The position numbers were made by a program, and so were the translations under genes. DNA of 64,000 nt from Hyaloraphidium curvatum (taxonomy: Eukaryota > Monoblepharomycota > Hyaloraphidiomycetes > Hyaloraphidiales > Hyaloraphidiaceae), in assembly GCA_025558095.1 (NCBI GenBank), contig JAIVFI010000036.1:186001-250000 (forward strand), written 5' to 3'. The notes under the pieces were generated by a model, which was not told where the DNA came from, did no database searches, and saw only the letters and a program-made list of their open reading frames with translations. This document shows, in pieces, positions 25,626 to 35,711 of the stretch; position 1 is the stretch's first letter, and each line of letters opens with the position of its first letter.

Positions 25626-28600
25626 ATGAACCGCAAAGCGGACGAGAATCTCGGAGGTGGAGCCTCGGAAGCCGATGATGAGACACGGCTAAGGGTCTGG
25701 ACGGAGAAGATCGAGGCGTGGAGAAGGGCCAAGGGAGCGTGGATGACAGCCGGTACGTCGCGGGCCGCCCCTCCTGCTGATGGTCCCTGCCTCAACCAAA
25801 GCAGATCAACAGTATGAGGTTGCGATGGAAATGGCACGGGAAGGAAAGGCAATCCCGCCGGACGACAGCAGGCGCGTTGCCACGATCCTACGCAACCGCC
25901 TACTCGACGAAGCCTTCGACTGGCTTAAGCAGCTCGCCATAGATCCAGAAGCACCGCATGCGCCGTCGCTGCTCTTTCTCGGGAAGCAGTATGCCGCAGA
26001 CCGCCGGTGGGCAGAAGCTCTGAAGCTCTACGTATTGGGGGCGGAGGTGCGTCGATCCCGGGCACGATCATTCAATGGCTGAGCGTTGTGCACAGGTCTG
26101 CAACAACCGAGAGAGCTGCTTGAAAGCAGCCGAGATCCTTGAGAAAGGTCCAGGGGGAGTCCGCAAGGATTCGAGGCGCGCCGCACTGCTACGCGAGAAA
26201 GCAACCCGTCTACCGTACGTCCCTCTTCGGTTGTCGCGACTTCCCTCATGGTCTCTGCCAGACTCTATCCTCCCCCTTCCTTGCCGGCCAAGACCGCACC
26301 GACGCTGCCTGCACGCTCCTTCAGCGAGTCCAAGGTTGCATCCAGCACGGAAGATAACGGGCCGCAAAAGGTTGCCAACCGGCCAGGCACCGTCACCAGT
26401 GCGGGGACGAAGGAGGAGAACGCATATTCCTCCCCTGCGCTAGAAGAAAGGCCCGGCCAAGTTGAAACGCAGCCACCGCCTGCTGTTTCCAAGGAAGCTG
26501 AAGCCATACCAGGGGCATTTCCTTCGACCCCGAAACATGTTGAGGCATCTGGCATCCTGTCGCCAGCGCCATCTTCCGCTCAGTTGGCCGGGGAGGTTAC
26601 AGTTCTGGAGTCGCGGGTCGGATCCATCAATCTAGAGGCTTTCTGCGAGGAGGACATACCGTTCAACAGCAACGACGAGGAGCCGGATGGCAGCAGGGAA
26701 TCGGGGCCGTGTGCACCGCTTCCGCCGAGCCGAAAGGGCACCCCGGCGGCTAGCATCGCCTCCAGAACCGAATCTCTTCGAGCGTCTCCCGTTTTGGGAC
26801 CCCACGTGGCACCAACTCTGCCTCCCCGATCCATGTCATCACTCAGTCTCTCCAGGACAGAATCGCCCGAGCCCGAAGCTGCACGGTTTTCAAGTGCCAA
26901 TGGGGCCAGTACAACGCATATAGCCAGGTCAACGTGCGTATCCCACGACTTGCTGGGATAGTGACCTTCATGCAATTCGTTGATTCCGGTTCCCGTTGGC
27001 AGATGGCCGGCGGATTCCCCCGGCAGTGCCGAGCCGCGCATTCTTTGGAATTCCGAGCAGTTCAAGGACCTGGATGCATGTAGGTGATTTTCTGCAGCGA
27101 GGATGAGGACAGCTGACTTTCGACGCAGATGTCCAGCATCTACCTGCCCCCACGGGGCTCAGTGTGGAGGTGTTTTGCAAGAAATACCTGCTGCGGACGT
27201 GCAAAACGCAGCTGGACGCCGTGCGAGCTGCTTTCGTTTGGATCACGGAGTTTGTGGCCTGGGACGAACAGCGCCAACGAGGCTATTCCAGCCGGACAGT
27301 CTCGCGTGCCAATTCGTCGTCGTCGATCGCGTCGGTAGAGAATCACGGCAGTCCAGAGGAGTCACAGGAAGTGCTTTCGACCCTCAAGGCACGCGGACCC
27401 GGCTTCGCGAACCTCTTTCTAGACATGTGCAGGGCGGCAAAGGTGCCGGCGCTGAGAGTGGACGGCTTCCTCAAAGGTTCGTTGCCATTGGAGGCCTGGG
27501 CTCGAATGCTGACTCGAGACATGCATGTACGCAGGTTCACAGGAAAGCCTTGGATGGTCATTGCTGCCCACTTCACCGAACCACGCATGGAACGTAGTCA
27601 ATTTGGACGGTGTGGCTTACGTCGTCGATTGTGCTCTCGGTGCCGCAAGTCATCCTTGGAACGGGCGTCCGAATGCGCTCTCCGCTCCGGAAGCCAAAGG
27701 GTCAAAGGGAACCCCCAACCCAAAAGCATCGGCCAACTTCCACTACTTCCTGATGCCGCCGCTACGAGCGATCTATACCCACTACCCTGCCGAGGACAGG
27801 TTCCAGTTTCTGGTGCGCAAAATGGACCCGGCCGCGTTTTGCTCGCAGCCCTGCTACAGGCCCGCATTCTTTGCAAATCGGTTTGCGATTCCAGAGGCTT
27901 CGGGGCGCACAGTGGAAGCATGCGGCGAACAGATCTACACGATCAAGCTCAACATCGGGGAAGACGTCATGGTCCGAGCCGAACTGGTAATGGACGCCTT
28001 CGAAGGAGATCGCGAGGCGTCTTTCGGATCGATGAGCCGCAAGACGTCAGTGGAGGTGGTCGCTCTTCCGTCATCCGGATCGGCTTCCACCGCCTCCTTG
28101 TTCGGAGGCTCCACTTCATCCTTGGGCTCCACTGTTGTCGAAGTACGGCGCAAGCGCCTCGCTCAGGCCCAAATTCTCTACGAGCTTGCCGCCAAGGTCG
28201 AGGCAACAGATGTGGATCTAGGGCAGCGGAAGGCCGCGATCGCCATCAAGATCGCGAACCGCGCTGGGCCGCAACGGCTGGGCGGCACCCTCATGATCTT
28301 TGCCGGAAGCAAGCAGTCTTTCGATCGAAACACTGTGGACCAAATGCCGCTCGCGATCATGTACCGGGTCATCCACCTTGCCCGCGACGAGGTTTCCGCT
28401 CATCTGCCGGTCAGCCTGCTTCCTATGCAGTTTGAATTCTTTGCCAGCCATCACACCGAGCCGGAATTCTACGTGATGGATCCGCTGGCTTACGCGCTGC
28501 AGCAGAACGACATTGTCACGTTCCGCTGCCGCCTCAGCAACCCGTGGGGCCACCACGCCAAGCTCCTCCCGCGGATGTGCCTGGACTCGGACGGGCGCCG

Positions 28601-28784
28601 AATCCTGGAAGGACCTGTCAAGGTTGTTCTCCTTACACCCAAGGAGGAGCGCACGCTTCCGTTCGACAACGAAGCAAAGACCTGGCAGCTGACGGTGAAG
28701 GCGATCGAGAAAGGACCGTACCTGCTTTCCGTCTACGTGACGCAGAAGAAGCTGCAATCCTTCGCGACGTGGAAGGTTGTGTAG
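25626..28784 (+). CDS. Sel1-repeat protein with Cyk3-like inactive transglutaminase fold
   Basis: The N-terminal third has Sel1/TPR-like repeats (such as APSLLFLGKQYAADRRWAEA and ESCLKAAEILEKGPGGVRKD), the middle is a long Ser/Pro-rich linker, and the C-terminal half is a transglutaminase-like domain. That domain shows CKTQLDAVRAAFVWITE, GFANLFLDMCRAAKVPALRV, NHAWNVVNLDGVAYVVDCA and YFLMPPLRAIYTHYP, a pattern close to fungal Cyk3 and KY-type proteins. The histidine and aspartate are present. The place of the catalytic Cys (normally C-x-G-Y/F-A) reads R-G-P-G-F-A, so it is probably not an enzyme. Yeast Cyk3 acts in cytokinesis and chitin-synthase activation; a similar role here is inference. 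Confidence 0.7.
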
Positions 28785-28898
28785 GCACGTCGCTCCGTCG
28801 AATGCAAAGAGCCGTGCGGAGCCTGATGGAAGCGGCCGGTCAAGCTGGTCAACCGGTCAACGGCTTGCCAAAGCCTCCAAACACCGTTGAAGCGCGCC

Positions 28899-29462
28899 AT
28901 GTCCACGCCGCACGGCCAGCTCTTCCACATCCCGGAGATTTACTCGTCGCCCGATGGCCTTGTCGGAAGGAGGGTCCGCATCCTGGGCCAGTGAGCGCCA
29001 GAACGTTGCCCGATGCGGGGGACCTGGGTCCCAACCTCTTCTCGCAGGCTGAAGCAGTACCTGCCGGGGGAGGACCTCATGGTCCTGGAATACCGAGATG
29101 CGTGCGTGCTCGTGGACTCCAAACTGCTAGATGTGTTCCAGCACAGGCTGAGGAGCGCGTACCAGATCATCGGAGACGTGGACGAGCTCGCGGTTCGTGG
29201 CCCGTCGTTCCCGTCGGCCCCGACTGAGGAATCGCAGGTCCTCCCGCCGCCATTCGAGGCATCTTCAAGCGCCTTGAAGCATCGGTCGCGGAACACCTAC
29301 CCGGTCCTCAGGGCCCAGGTCTTGCGATGCGTGGACGGCATAGACCTGACCCTGTACGCCAAGGCCATGGACATCTTCAGGGAGCAGTTCCCGTCAACAT
29401 CAGATCGTGCGAGTGTGCATCAGCCTCGCAGGTACACGGGCGGCGGTATCTCTGGTATATAG
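28899..29462 (+). CDS. TEN1: TEN1-like subunit of the telomeric CST complex
   Basis: A small OB-fold protein in two exons joined across intron 28991-29047. The peptides GRRVRILGQLKQYLPGEDLM, ACVLVDSKLLDVF and VLRAQVLRCVDGIDLTLYAK line up with the strand order of TEN1 (glycine-rich first strand, central LVD, final RVLTCVEGMNL-like helix). CST (CTC1-STN1-TEN1) caps telomeres and recruits DNA polymerase alpha. The start at 28899 gives a short family-like N-terminus. The last 43 nt overlap the end of NUP42 on the other strand. A 42-nt intron near 29396 is possible but not needed. Confidence 0.72.
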
Positions 29463-31034
29463 CGGTCAAAGTCTTTGGCGTTGTACGCGGCCAGATCCTC
29501 TGGCGACAGCGCCACATCCGGCTCCCCTTCAGAGGCAGGTGCCGGATTTGCGAACGACGGCGGGCCGGACGACGAATGGCCGAAAGCCGACTGGCCAAGC
29601 GCGGATTGGCCGAACGCCGATTGACCAAATGCCGATTGGCCAAATGCCGATTGGCCAAATGCCGATTGACCGAATGCCGACTGGCCGAAAGCGGAGGGTT
29701 GGGAAGCGGCAAAAGCGGAAGCTCCGAACGAAGAGGTCGGCCGTTGCGTTGCAGGGGCCTGAGCCGGGGGCGGTCCAAACGCAGATTGCGTTTGCTGGTT
29801 GGTTGCGCTTTGGAACGACGGAGTAGGCGCGCTTGCGGCAACGGTAGCGGCGCCCTGCATAGCAGCAGCGCTCTGGAAAGAGAAAGCCGAACCAGATGGC
29901 AACCCGGAGAAGCCCGCGGGTCGCGAAGGCTGCCCGAACGCAAGGGGGCCGACTCCTGTCGGCTGACTTGCAGCCGATGGAGCAGGCGCCCCTTGAAAGG
30001 CGTTGGCGGCACCACCGAAAGCGGGCGATCCGAAAGTTGTACCAGCGCCTCCCACCGCTTGCGACGCCCAGTTGGTGAACGCGCTGCTCGGTCCCGCCTG
30101 CAGCGCTTGCTGGCCGGCAAACGCTGGTGCGGCATGCAGTCCACCTCCGGGGGTTGCAGATCCGAAAGTCCCTGTTCCGGAAGATGGTTGGCTTGCAACT
30201 GTAGAAGCTGCAAAGGCCGTCGACGGCCCGAGCGAAGGCTGGCGACACAACAGTCAGCGCGCCATCCCCGCAGCACAACCAGCACCTTACGTTGGCCACA
30301 ATACCGCCGAATGCGCTTCGCGGCTGTGATGCTGCTGACGAAAACGCAGAAGTGGTGCCCAATGCGGCGTTGGATGATGCTGCCGCGGGCGCCTGCAACC
30401 CTCCGTCTCTCCAGTACAGCCCGGGAACCTCCAACGGCTGCTGGGGAGGCCGGTGGCCTCGAACGATCTCTTGAGGTCGGGCAAGCAGTGTCCGCACCCT
30501 GTTCTCCATTTCTCTGTGCACTCCGACCCACAGCTGGTGCTTTGGGGGAGGGTGGGACAGGGAAGCACGCTTAACCGCAGAGTGCTCACATAGCCGTGTG
30601 CGCTTCCACTCTTCCTCTCGCGGTAATAGAGCTCACGCAGCTCCTCGGCGCTCACATCGGTCCCCGAGATGTCGTTCCCCGGCTCGTCCTTCGTGTGGTT
30701 GAAACAACTGATTTTCCAGTTCGGTCGATCCACCCCCTCCAAATCGATCCTCAGCGCCTGGATCTTTGCGGCCTCGTCACCGTAGGCCGCCGGAGCTCTC
30801 CCGGAATCCCGTTGGAACGCGGAGTGCTGGCCAACGCCCGCATTCCGATCTCCAAAGGCGGAAACAGCGCTCGGGGCCGCGGAGAACGCGCTGCGCTGGC
30901 TCGGGATCGCATGGGAGAAGCGGCACGAGTTTCCGTATCGGCAGTTCCCTAGTAGATCGTCAGTTGGACACCTGGGCCGACAGCGGCGATGTCATCGTGC
31001 CTTGCTGGAAGTACTTGCAGATCCCGGCACTCAT
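29420..31034 (-). CDS. NUP42: NUP42-like nucleoporin (CCCH finger, FG repeats)
   Basis: NUP42 (hCG1/Rip1) sits on the cytoplasmic face of the nuclear pore, where it supports Gle1 and Dbp5 in mRNA export. Exon 1 (31001-31034) and exon 2 together give one CCCH zinc finger, CKYFQQGNCRYGNSCRFSH, split by intron 30949-31000. The C-terminal half is rich in FG/SAFGQ repeats, with seven near-perfect SAFGQ units around 29590-29690. The tail FDRYIPEIPPPVYLRG matches the Pro-rich C-terminus of the family (Gle1-binding). Two more introns lie near 30530-30580 and 30240-30290. The stop is at 29420. Confidence 0.83.
30949..31000 (-). other. Probable GC-AG intron inside the NUP42 zinc finger
   Basis: Joining CAAG to GGAACTGC restores a continuous CCCH finger. 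The 52-nt sequence removed begins with GC rather than GT and ends CTACTAG after a CTGAC branch-like site. No GT donor in the region gives the finger in frame with a workable intron length. Confidence 0.6.
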
Positions 31035-31195
31035 GCTATCCGGAAAGTGAAGGACGTGCTTCTCAGCTGTACATTTGGTTCAAAGGGCCTCCGAATCGCT
31101 GCCCGAATCGTTGGGACCCGCTCTTGTCGCCGCCGCACCCGCGCGTCGATCGCGTCCGCGGACGACGACATCACGGTCCGTCAACAAAGACGACA
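31035..31195. promoter_or_regulatory. Shared divergent promoter of NUP42 and DBP5
   Basis: Only 161 bp separate the two start codons, so both 5' untranslated regions and promoters must lie here. There is no obvious TATA box. The two products act in the same step of mRNA export, which makes co-regulation plausible. Promoter activity itself is inferred from position. Confidence 0.55.
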
Positions 31196-32951
31196 ATGGC
31201 AGCGAACGGGGCTGATGGTGCGATGCGAGATGCCTGGTATCGGCTGAAAGACTCGCCGGGAGCTGACGCGTTCTCCGGGCCTCCCAGGCGCCAAGGAGCC
31301 GGCCGGCGAAGAGGCCCTCACGGCCGGGCTCGCCAAGCTGAGCACGGCTCCGTCCAAGACCGCATGGGCGGATGTGGTGGACGGCGATTCTCCGACCGCG
31401 GAGACCCCGAAGGAAGCTGCGGACTCGAAAGAGATGGACGCTTCCGCGGGCCCCGCCAGGGCGGAGGAGTCGCGGCTGCGGGAGGTCAGGGACGGCGCTC
31501 GGGAGGTGGAGGTGGAGCTGAACGAGGAAATCCGGGGCAACGACGTGCTATACCGCGGAATGGCCACGTTCGAGGAGATGGGCCTGACTCCGGAGCTGCT
31601 GAAGGGGGTCTACGCGGCCGGGTTCGAGGCGCCATCCAAGATCCAGGAGAAGGCGATCCCCTTGCTGCTGCACAACCCGCCGCAGAACCTCATCGGACAA
31701 TCGCAATCGGGGACGGGAAAGACGGCTGCTTTCAGCCTTTCGATCCTCTCCCGCGTGGACCCGAAAGTGAAGGCCACCCAGGCGCTAGTCCTGGCCCCGT
31801 CGCGGGAGCTCGCGCGCCAAATCTACGACGTCATAAAGGAGCTGGGGAAGTTTACCAGCGTGGACATTGCCCTGATCGTCAGGGACTCGTACGATCGCGA
31901 CGGCAAAATCGACGCCCAGGTCGTGGTTGGCACGCCTGGGACCGTCATCGATGTCGTCCGGAAGCGGACGTTGAACGTCCAGAAAGTGCGCTTCTTTTGC
32001 CTCGACGAGGCGGACAACATGTTGGATCAGCAGGGTCTCGGCGATCAGAGCGTGCGCATACGGGGGTGGGTGTCGGGAGTGCGGGGACCGGCGCTTCGCG
32101 GCTGATTGGAAATGGTGCGCTCGCAGGCTCCTCCCGAAAAACACGCAGGTCGCTCTGTTTTCGGCAACGTTCCCCCCGGCCGTCCGCGCCTTCGCGGAGA
32201 AGGTCGCCCCGCAGGCGAACAAGCTCACGCTGAAGCAGGAGGAGCTCTCGGTCGACGGCATCAAGCAGCTGTATATGAACTGCACCGACGAGGCGCACAA
32301 GTTCGAGACGCTTGTGAATCTCTACGGGCTTTTGACCATCGGGCAGAGTATCATCTTTGTCAGCGTGAGTGCTTCGAAGTCTCAACCATCGGACCGGGCT
32401 AACTTGCAATTAGCGACGAGACGTTGCGGACCGCATTGCGAAAGAAATGACCGAGCAGGGCCATAAGGTCATCTCCCTGCACGGCGGCTTCGATGCTGCG
32501 GAGCGAGATAGCGTCATGGACGCCTTCCGCAGCGGCAAAGCCAAGGTGCTGATCACAACGAATGTCCTCGCGCGGGGCATCGACATTCTGATGGTATGCT
32601 CCACTTCTTGTTTTTCGCTTGCTACCGCTAATCTCTCTTTCTCAGGTCAACGTCGTCATCAACTACGACATGCCGACGGATGCGCAGGGCCGGCCCGACC
32701 CGGAGACGTACCGTGGGTTGCAGCGGGAGGACTTGCTTATGCCGTTCTGATCGCAGCCCGCATTCGCAGTGCACCGCATTGGTCGCACGGGGAGGTTCGG
32801 CCGCAAAGGCATCTCCATCAACTTTGTGCACGACCGAAGATCGCGCGAGCAGATGAGGTACATGGAGGATTACTTCCAGCGCCCGATCACCGAGGTCGAC
32901 GCCTCGTCGCTTGAGCATATCGAGGAGATGCTGAAGAAGTTTATGTCCTAG
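31196..32951 (+). CDS. DBP5: DBP5/DDX19, DEAD-box helicase for mRNA export
   Basis: Dbp5 remodels messenger ribonucleoproteins at the cytoplasmic side of the nuclear pore, activated by Gle1 and IP6. The start (31196) begins [18 protein letters not shown]. The helicase motifs are [11 protein letters not shown] (Q), [12 protein letters not shown] (Walker A), [42 protein letters not shown] and [13 protein letters not shown], with the family ending EEMLKKFMS. An N-terminal Ala/Glu-rich extension precedes the core. Introns lie near 31252-31290, 32050-32120, 32365-32415, 32593-32645 and 32708-32770. A tandem direct repeat follows the stop. Confidence 0.96.
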
Positions 32952-33078
32952 CTGTAGCTGTACTCGATATGACACATGCCCGGGACCCCTGCATGGCGAT
33001 CACTTGAGTGCTGTAGCTGGTAGCTGTCGCTCGAATGACATGCCGGGGACCCCTGGCGATCACGTTGGGGCGTGCTGT
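32952..33078 (+). repeat. Two imperfect direct copies of about 65 nt after DBP5
   Basis: Starting at the DBP5 stop codon, the block with GACCCCTGCATGGCGATCAC and GTGCTGTAGCTG is repeated with small indels (GACCCCTGGCGATCAC, then CGTGCTGTAA). This is a local duplication in the DBP5 3' untranslated region. The rest of the stretch up to 33289 holds nothing recognisable apart from the promoter region of the kinase gene. Confidence 0.6.
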
Positions 33079-33289
33079 AAAGGTGGCGGTCCCAGCCCGC
33101 TGCGAGTGAGGCAAAACCAGGTGTCGATACTCGAAAACAGGTCGAACAGCGTTGTTCTCCATAGCCGATGCCCGGTGCGCCGACCCGATAAGCTCGGGAC
33201 CGCGCTCGGCTTCAGCAGCAGACGGGGGGACGCCGCCGCGGGCCGGGGAGCAGCGGCCGGCAGCCCCGCCTGAGGCAGCGGGGGGCGCC

Positions 33290-35530
33290 ATGAGCGCCGT
33301 GGCCGCGTGCCCGCCGCCCGCCAGCGAGTACCGCGAGCCGCTGGCATACGGTGAGTGCGGCCGCCGCGCGCGGTGCGGCGGCGCTGAGCGGCCCGCAGCC
33401 TTTGCATCCCGGCCGGTGCCCGCGATGCCCGACAGGCCGCCCGCCAAGCGCAAGCGCGCAAAGACGCCGCCCGACGTCATCGTCATCTCCGACTCGGACT
33501 CGGACGGCGACGATGCCCGGCCGCCGCATCGGGCGCCGCCGGCGCAGAGGGGGCCGCACCCCGCGGACGCGGGCCTCGCAGCGCAGCGGGAGGCCGCCTC
33601 GCTCGCCGCGGCTAGGCACGCCGGGCCGGTCGCCGCGGGGTACCGCCCGCAGGCAATGCCCCGCACGGACTCTTCGCACGGGCATCCGCGGGTGGCCGAC
33701 GCCCAGCCGGCGTCGCACGGGACGCACGCCGCCCAGCACGGCAGCTTCCTGCCTTCGAGGGTCGATTCGGGAACGAGCACACTCGTCAACTCGTCGAGGG
33801 TGTCCGGATACGGGTACGGCTCATCTTCCAAGTCGTACGCCACCCAGGCCGATGCCGCGTCGGACCGGAGGTCGGACTCGGCAGGGATGCACCCCAGCAA
33901 ACGGCAGAAGAAGCAGACCCCTCCGAAGGCGTACTCGGTCGAATCTGACGACGGTGCAGAGGTGGCTCCGAAGGGGACGGGACCACAGAGCACGGCGGCG
34001 TCGTCGACGGTCTACACGCCAAACAACAACGTGGGGCACGGCGTCGCCATTTGACCGCCATCGGTCGCTCACGACGTATCCCTTGCATTCGCAGTCTTCG
34101 TCCGTTAGATCTCGGGCTCCGTCGTGCGACGACAAGGAGGGGCACTACAAGATCGTCACCAACCAGCTCTTTGGACCCAGGGATCGCTGTTGGTTCCCGC
34201 CACTTCTGGTGCACCTCGCCAACGTGCTCACGCGGGCGTTCTTTTGCAGACAAGATCATCTCGCTGATTGGGCAGGGAACTTTTGGCAAGGTCGTGAAGG
34301 CGTGGGACAGGGAGGCGCACACGTTCCGGGCGATCAAGATCATCCGTGCGGTGCAGAAATACCGGGAGGCGAGCTTCGTGGAGATTCGCGTGCTGAAAAA
34401 GCTCAAGGAGCGGGATCCGGGCAACGAGAGGTTCGTTTCCCGCGCTCTGGGCGGCTCGAGGGTGAACAGGATCTGAGCAGCGCGATTTCCAGGCGGTGCA
34501 TCCATCTGCTGGATCATTTCGATCACCGGAATCACGTGTGCATGGTCTTTGACCTGCTGGACAAGTCCATCTTCGATTTCCTCAAGGAGAACGACTTCAA
34601 CCCGTTCCCGTACAGGCAGATCAAGGACTTTGCCTACCAGCTCCTCCGCGCCGTCGCGTTCCTGCACGACGAGCTGCACTTGGTTCACACGGATCTGAAG
34701 CCGGAGAACCTGATGCTGGTGAACGCGAGCGCGAGCCACAACCATCTGAGCAAGGTGAGATGATCGAGCAGAACCGACAATGGGGCGTGCCGGCATCGAG
34801 TCCAGAGGATACAAAAACTGATTTAATGAGACGGAATCTTCTGTCGACAACATACCTTCGATGATGGACTGGCACCGGCTCGTTGGCTACGGTTCTGGAG
34901 AGCGGACAGCTGACCTCGCCCCCTTCCGCAGCGCACGCCGCACAAAGGCCAGCAGGAGCTGAGGAGCACGGAGATGCGCCTGATCGATTTCGGATCCGCT
35001 ACCTTCGATTCGGACTACCATTCGTCGATCGTCTCCACGCGCCACTACCGCGCGCCCGAGATCATCCTCGGAATGCGGTGGTCGTACCCCTGCGACGTGT
35101 GGTCGGTCGGCTGCATCCTGGTCGAGTTCCTCACCGGCGACGCGCTGTTCCAAACGCACGACAACCTGGAGCACTTGGCGATGATGCAGATCATACTCGG
35201 TGACTTTCCCAAGGAGTTTCTGCGCAACGTGGGTCCGCAGGGTGCCAAGTACTTCCGGAAGGACGGCAAGGTCGATTTTCCCAACGCCGAGACGCCCAAA
35301 TCGAGCATCAAGTTCGTCAAAGGCCTTAAGCCGCTGGCCGTGGGTTGACTGCATGTGGCGAGCGCGGTGACGCGCTTCTGACGCCGGGCCATTCTTTCCA
35401 GGAGATTTTGCAACCGTCGGACCGACAGTCTTTGGAGTTTTTGAACTTGGTGAAATCGCTGGTGCACTACGATCCTTCCCGCCGGATCACGGCCGCTAGC
35501 GCGCTGAAGCACCCCTTCTTCATTGACTGA
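33290..35530 (+). CDS. LAMMER (CLK/KNS1-type) dual-specificity kinase
   Basis: LAMMER kinases phosphorylate SR splicing factors and cell-cycle regulators. A long disordered Ser/Pro/Arg-rich N-terminus (including [13 protein letters not shown]) precedes the kinase domain. The glycine loop is [14 protein letters not shown], the catalytic loop [11 protein letters not shown] with the family's Thr in place of Arg, then [10 protein letters not shown] and [13 protein letters not shown]. The signature motif reads [11 protein letters not shown] instead of EHLAMMERILG. The first intron begins GTGAGTGCGG near 33353. Others lie near 34050-34240, 34435-34490, 34755-34930 and 35330-35400. The ATG at 33290 was chosen because upstream in-frame codons are non-ATG. 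Confidence 0.95.
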
Positions 35531-35711
35531 AATTTGCGCAACGGCCGGTGGAGGATCGTGCGCGGCGGAAACGGGACCTTTGGGTATTGATCGGGGCGGC
35601 GCCGCGGCGCGTGGGGCATCTCTTTGACTGCGACCTGGAACCTTTCGGATGGACTTCACTCTGTCTGGCACGCTGTGTACCAAAGCATCATCTCAATTCC
35701 AGATTGATGGC

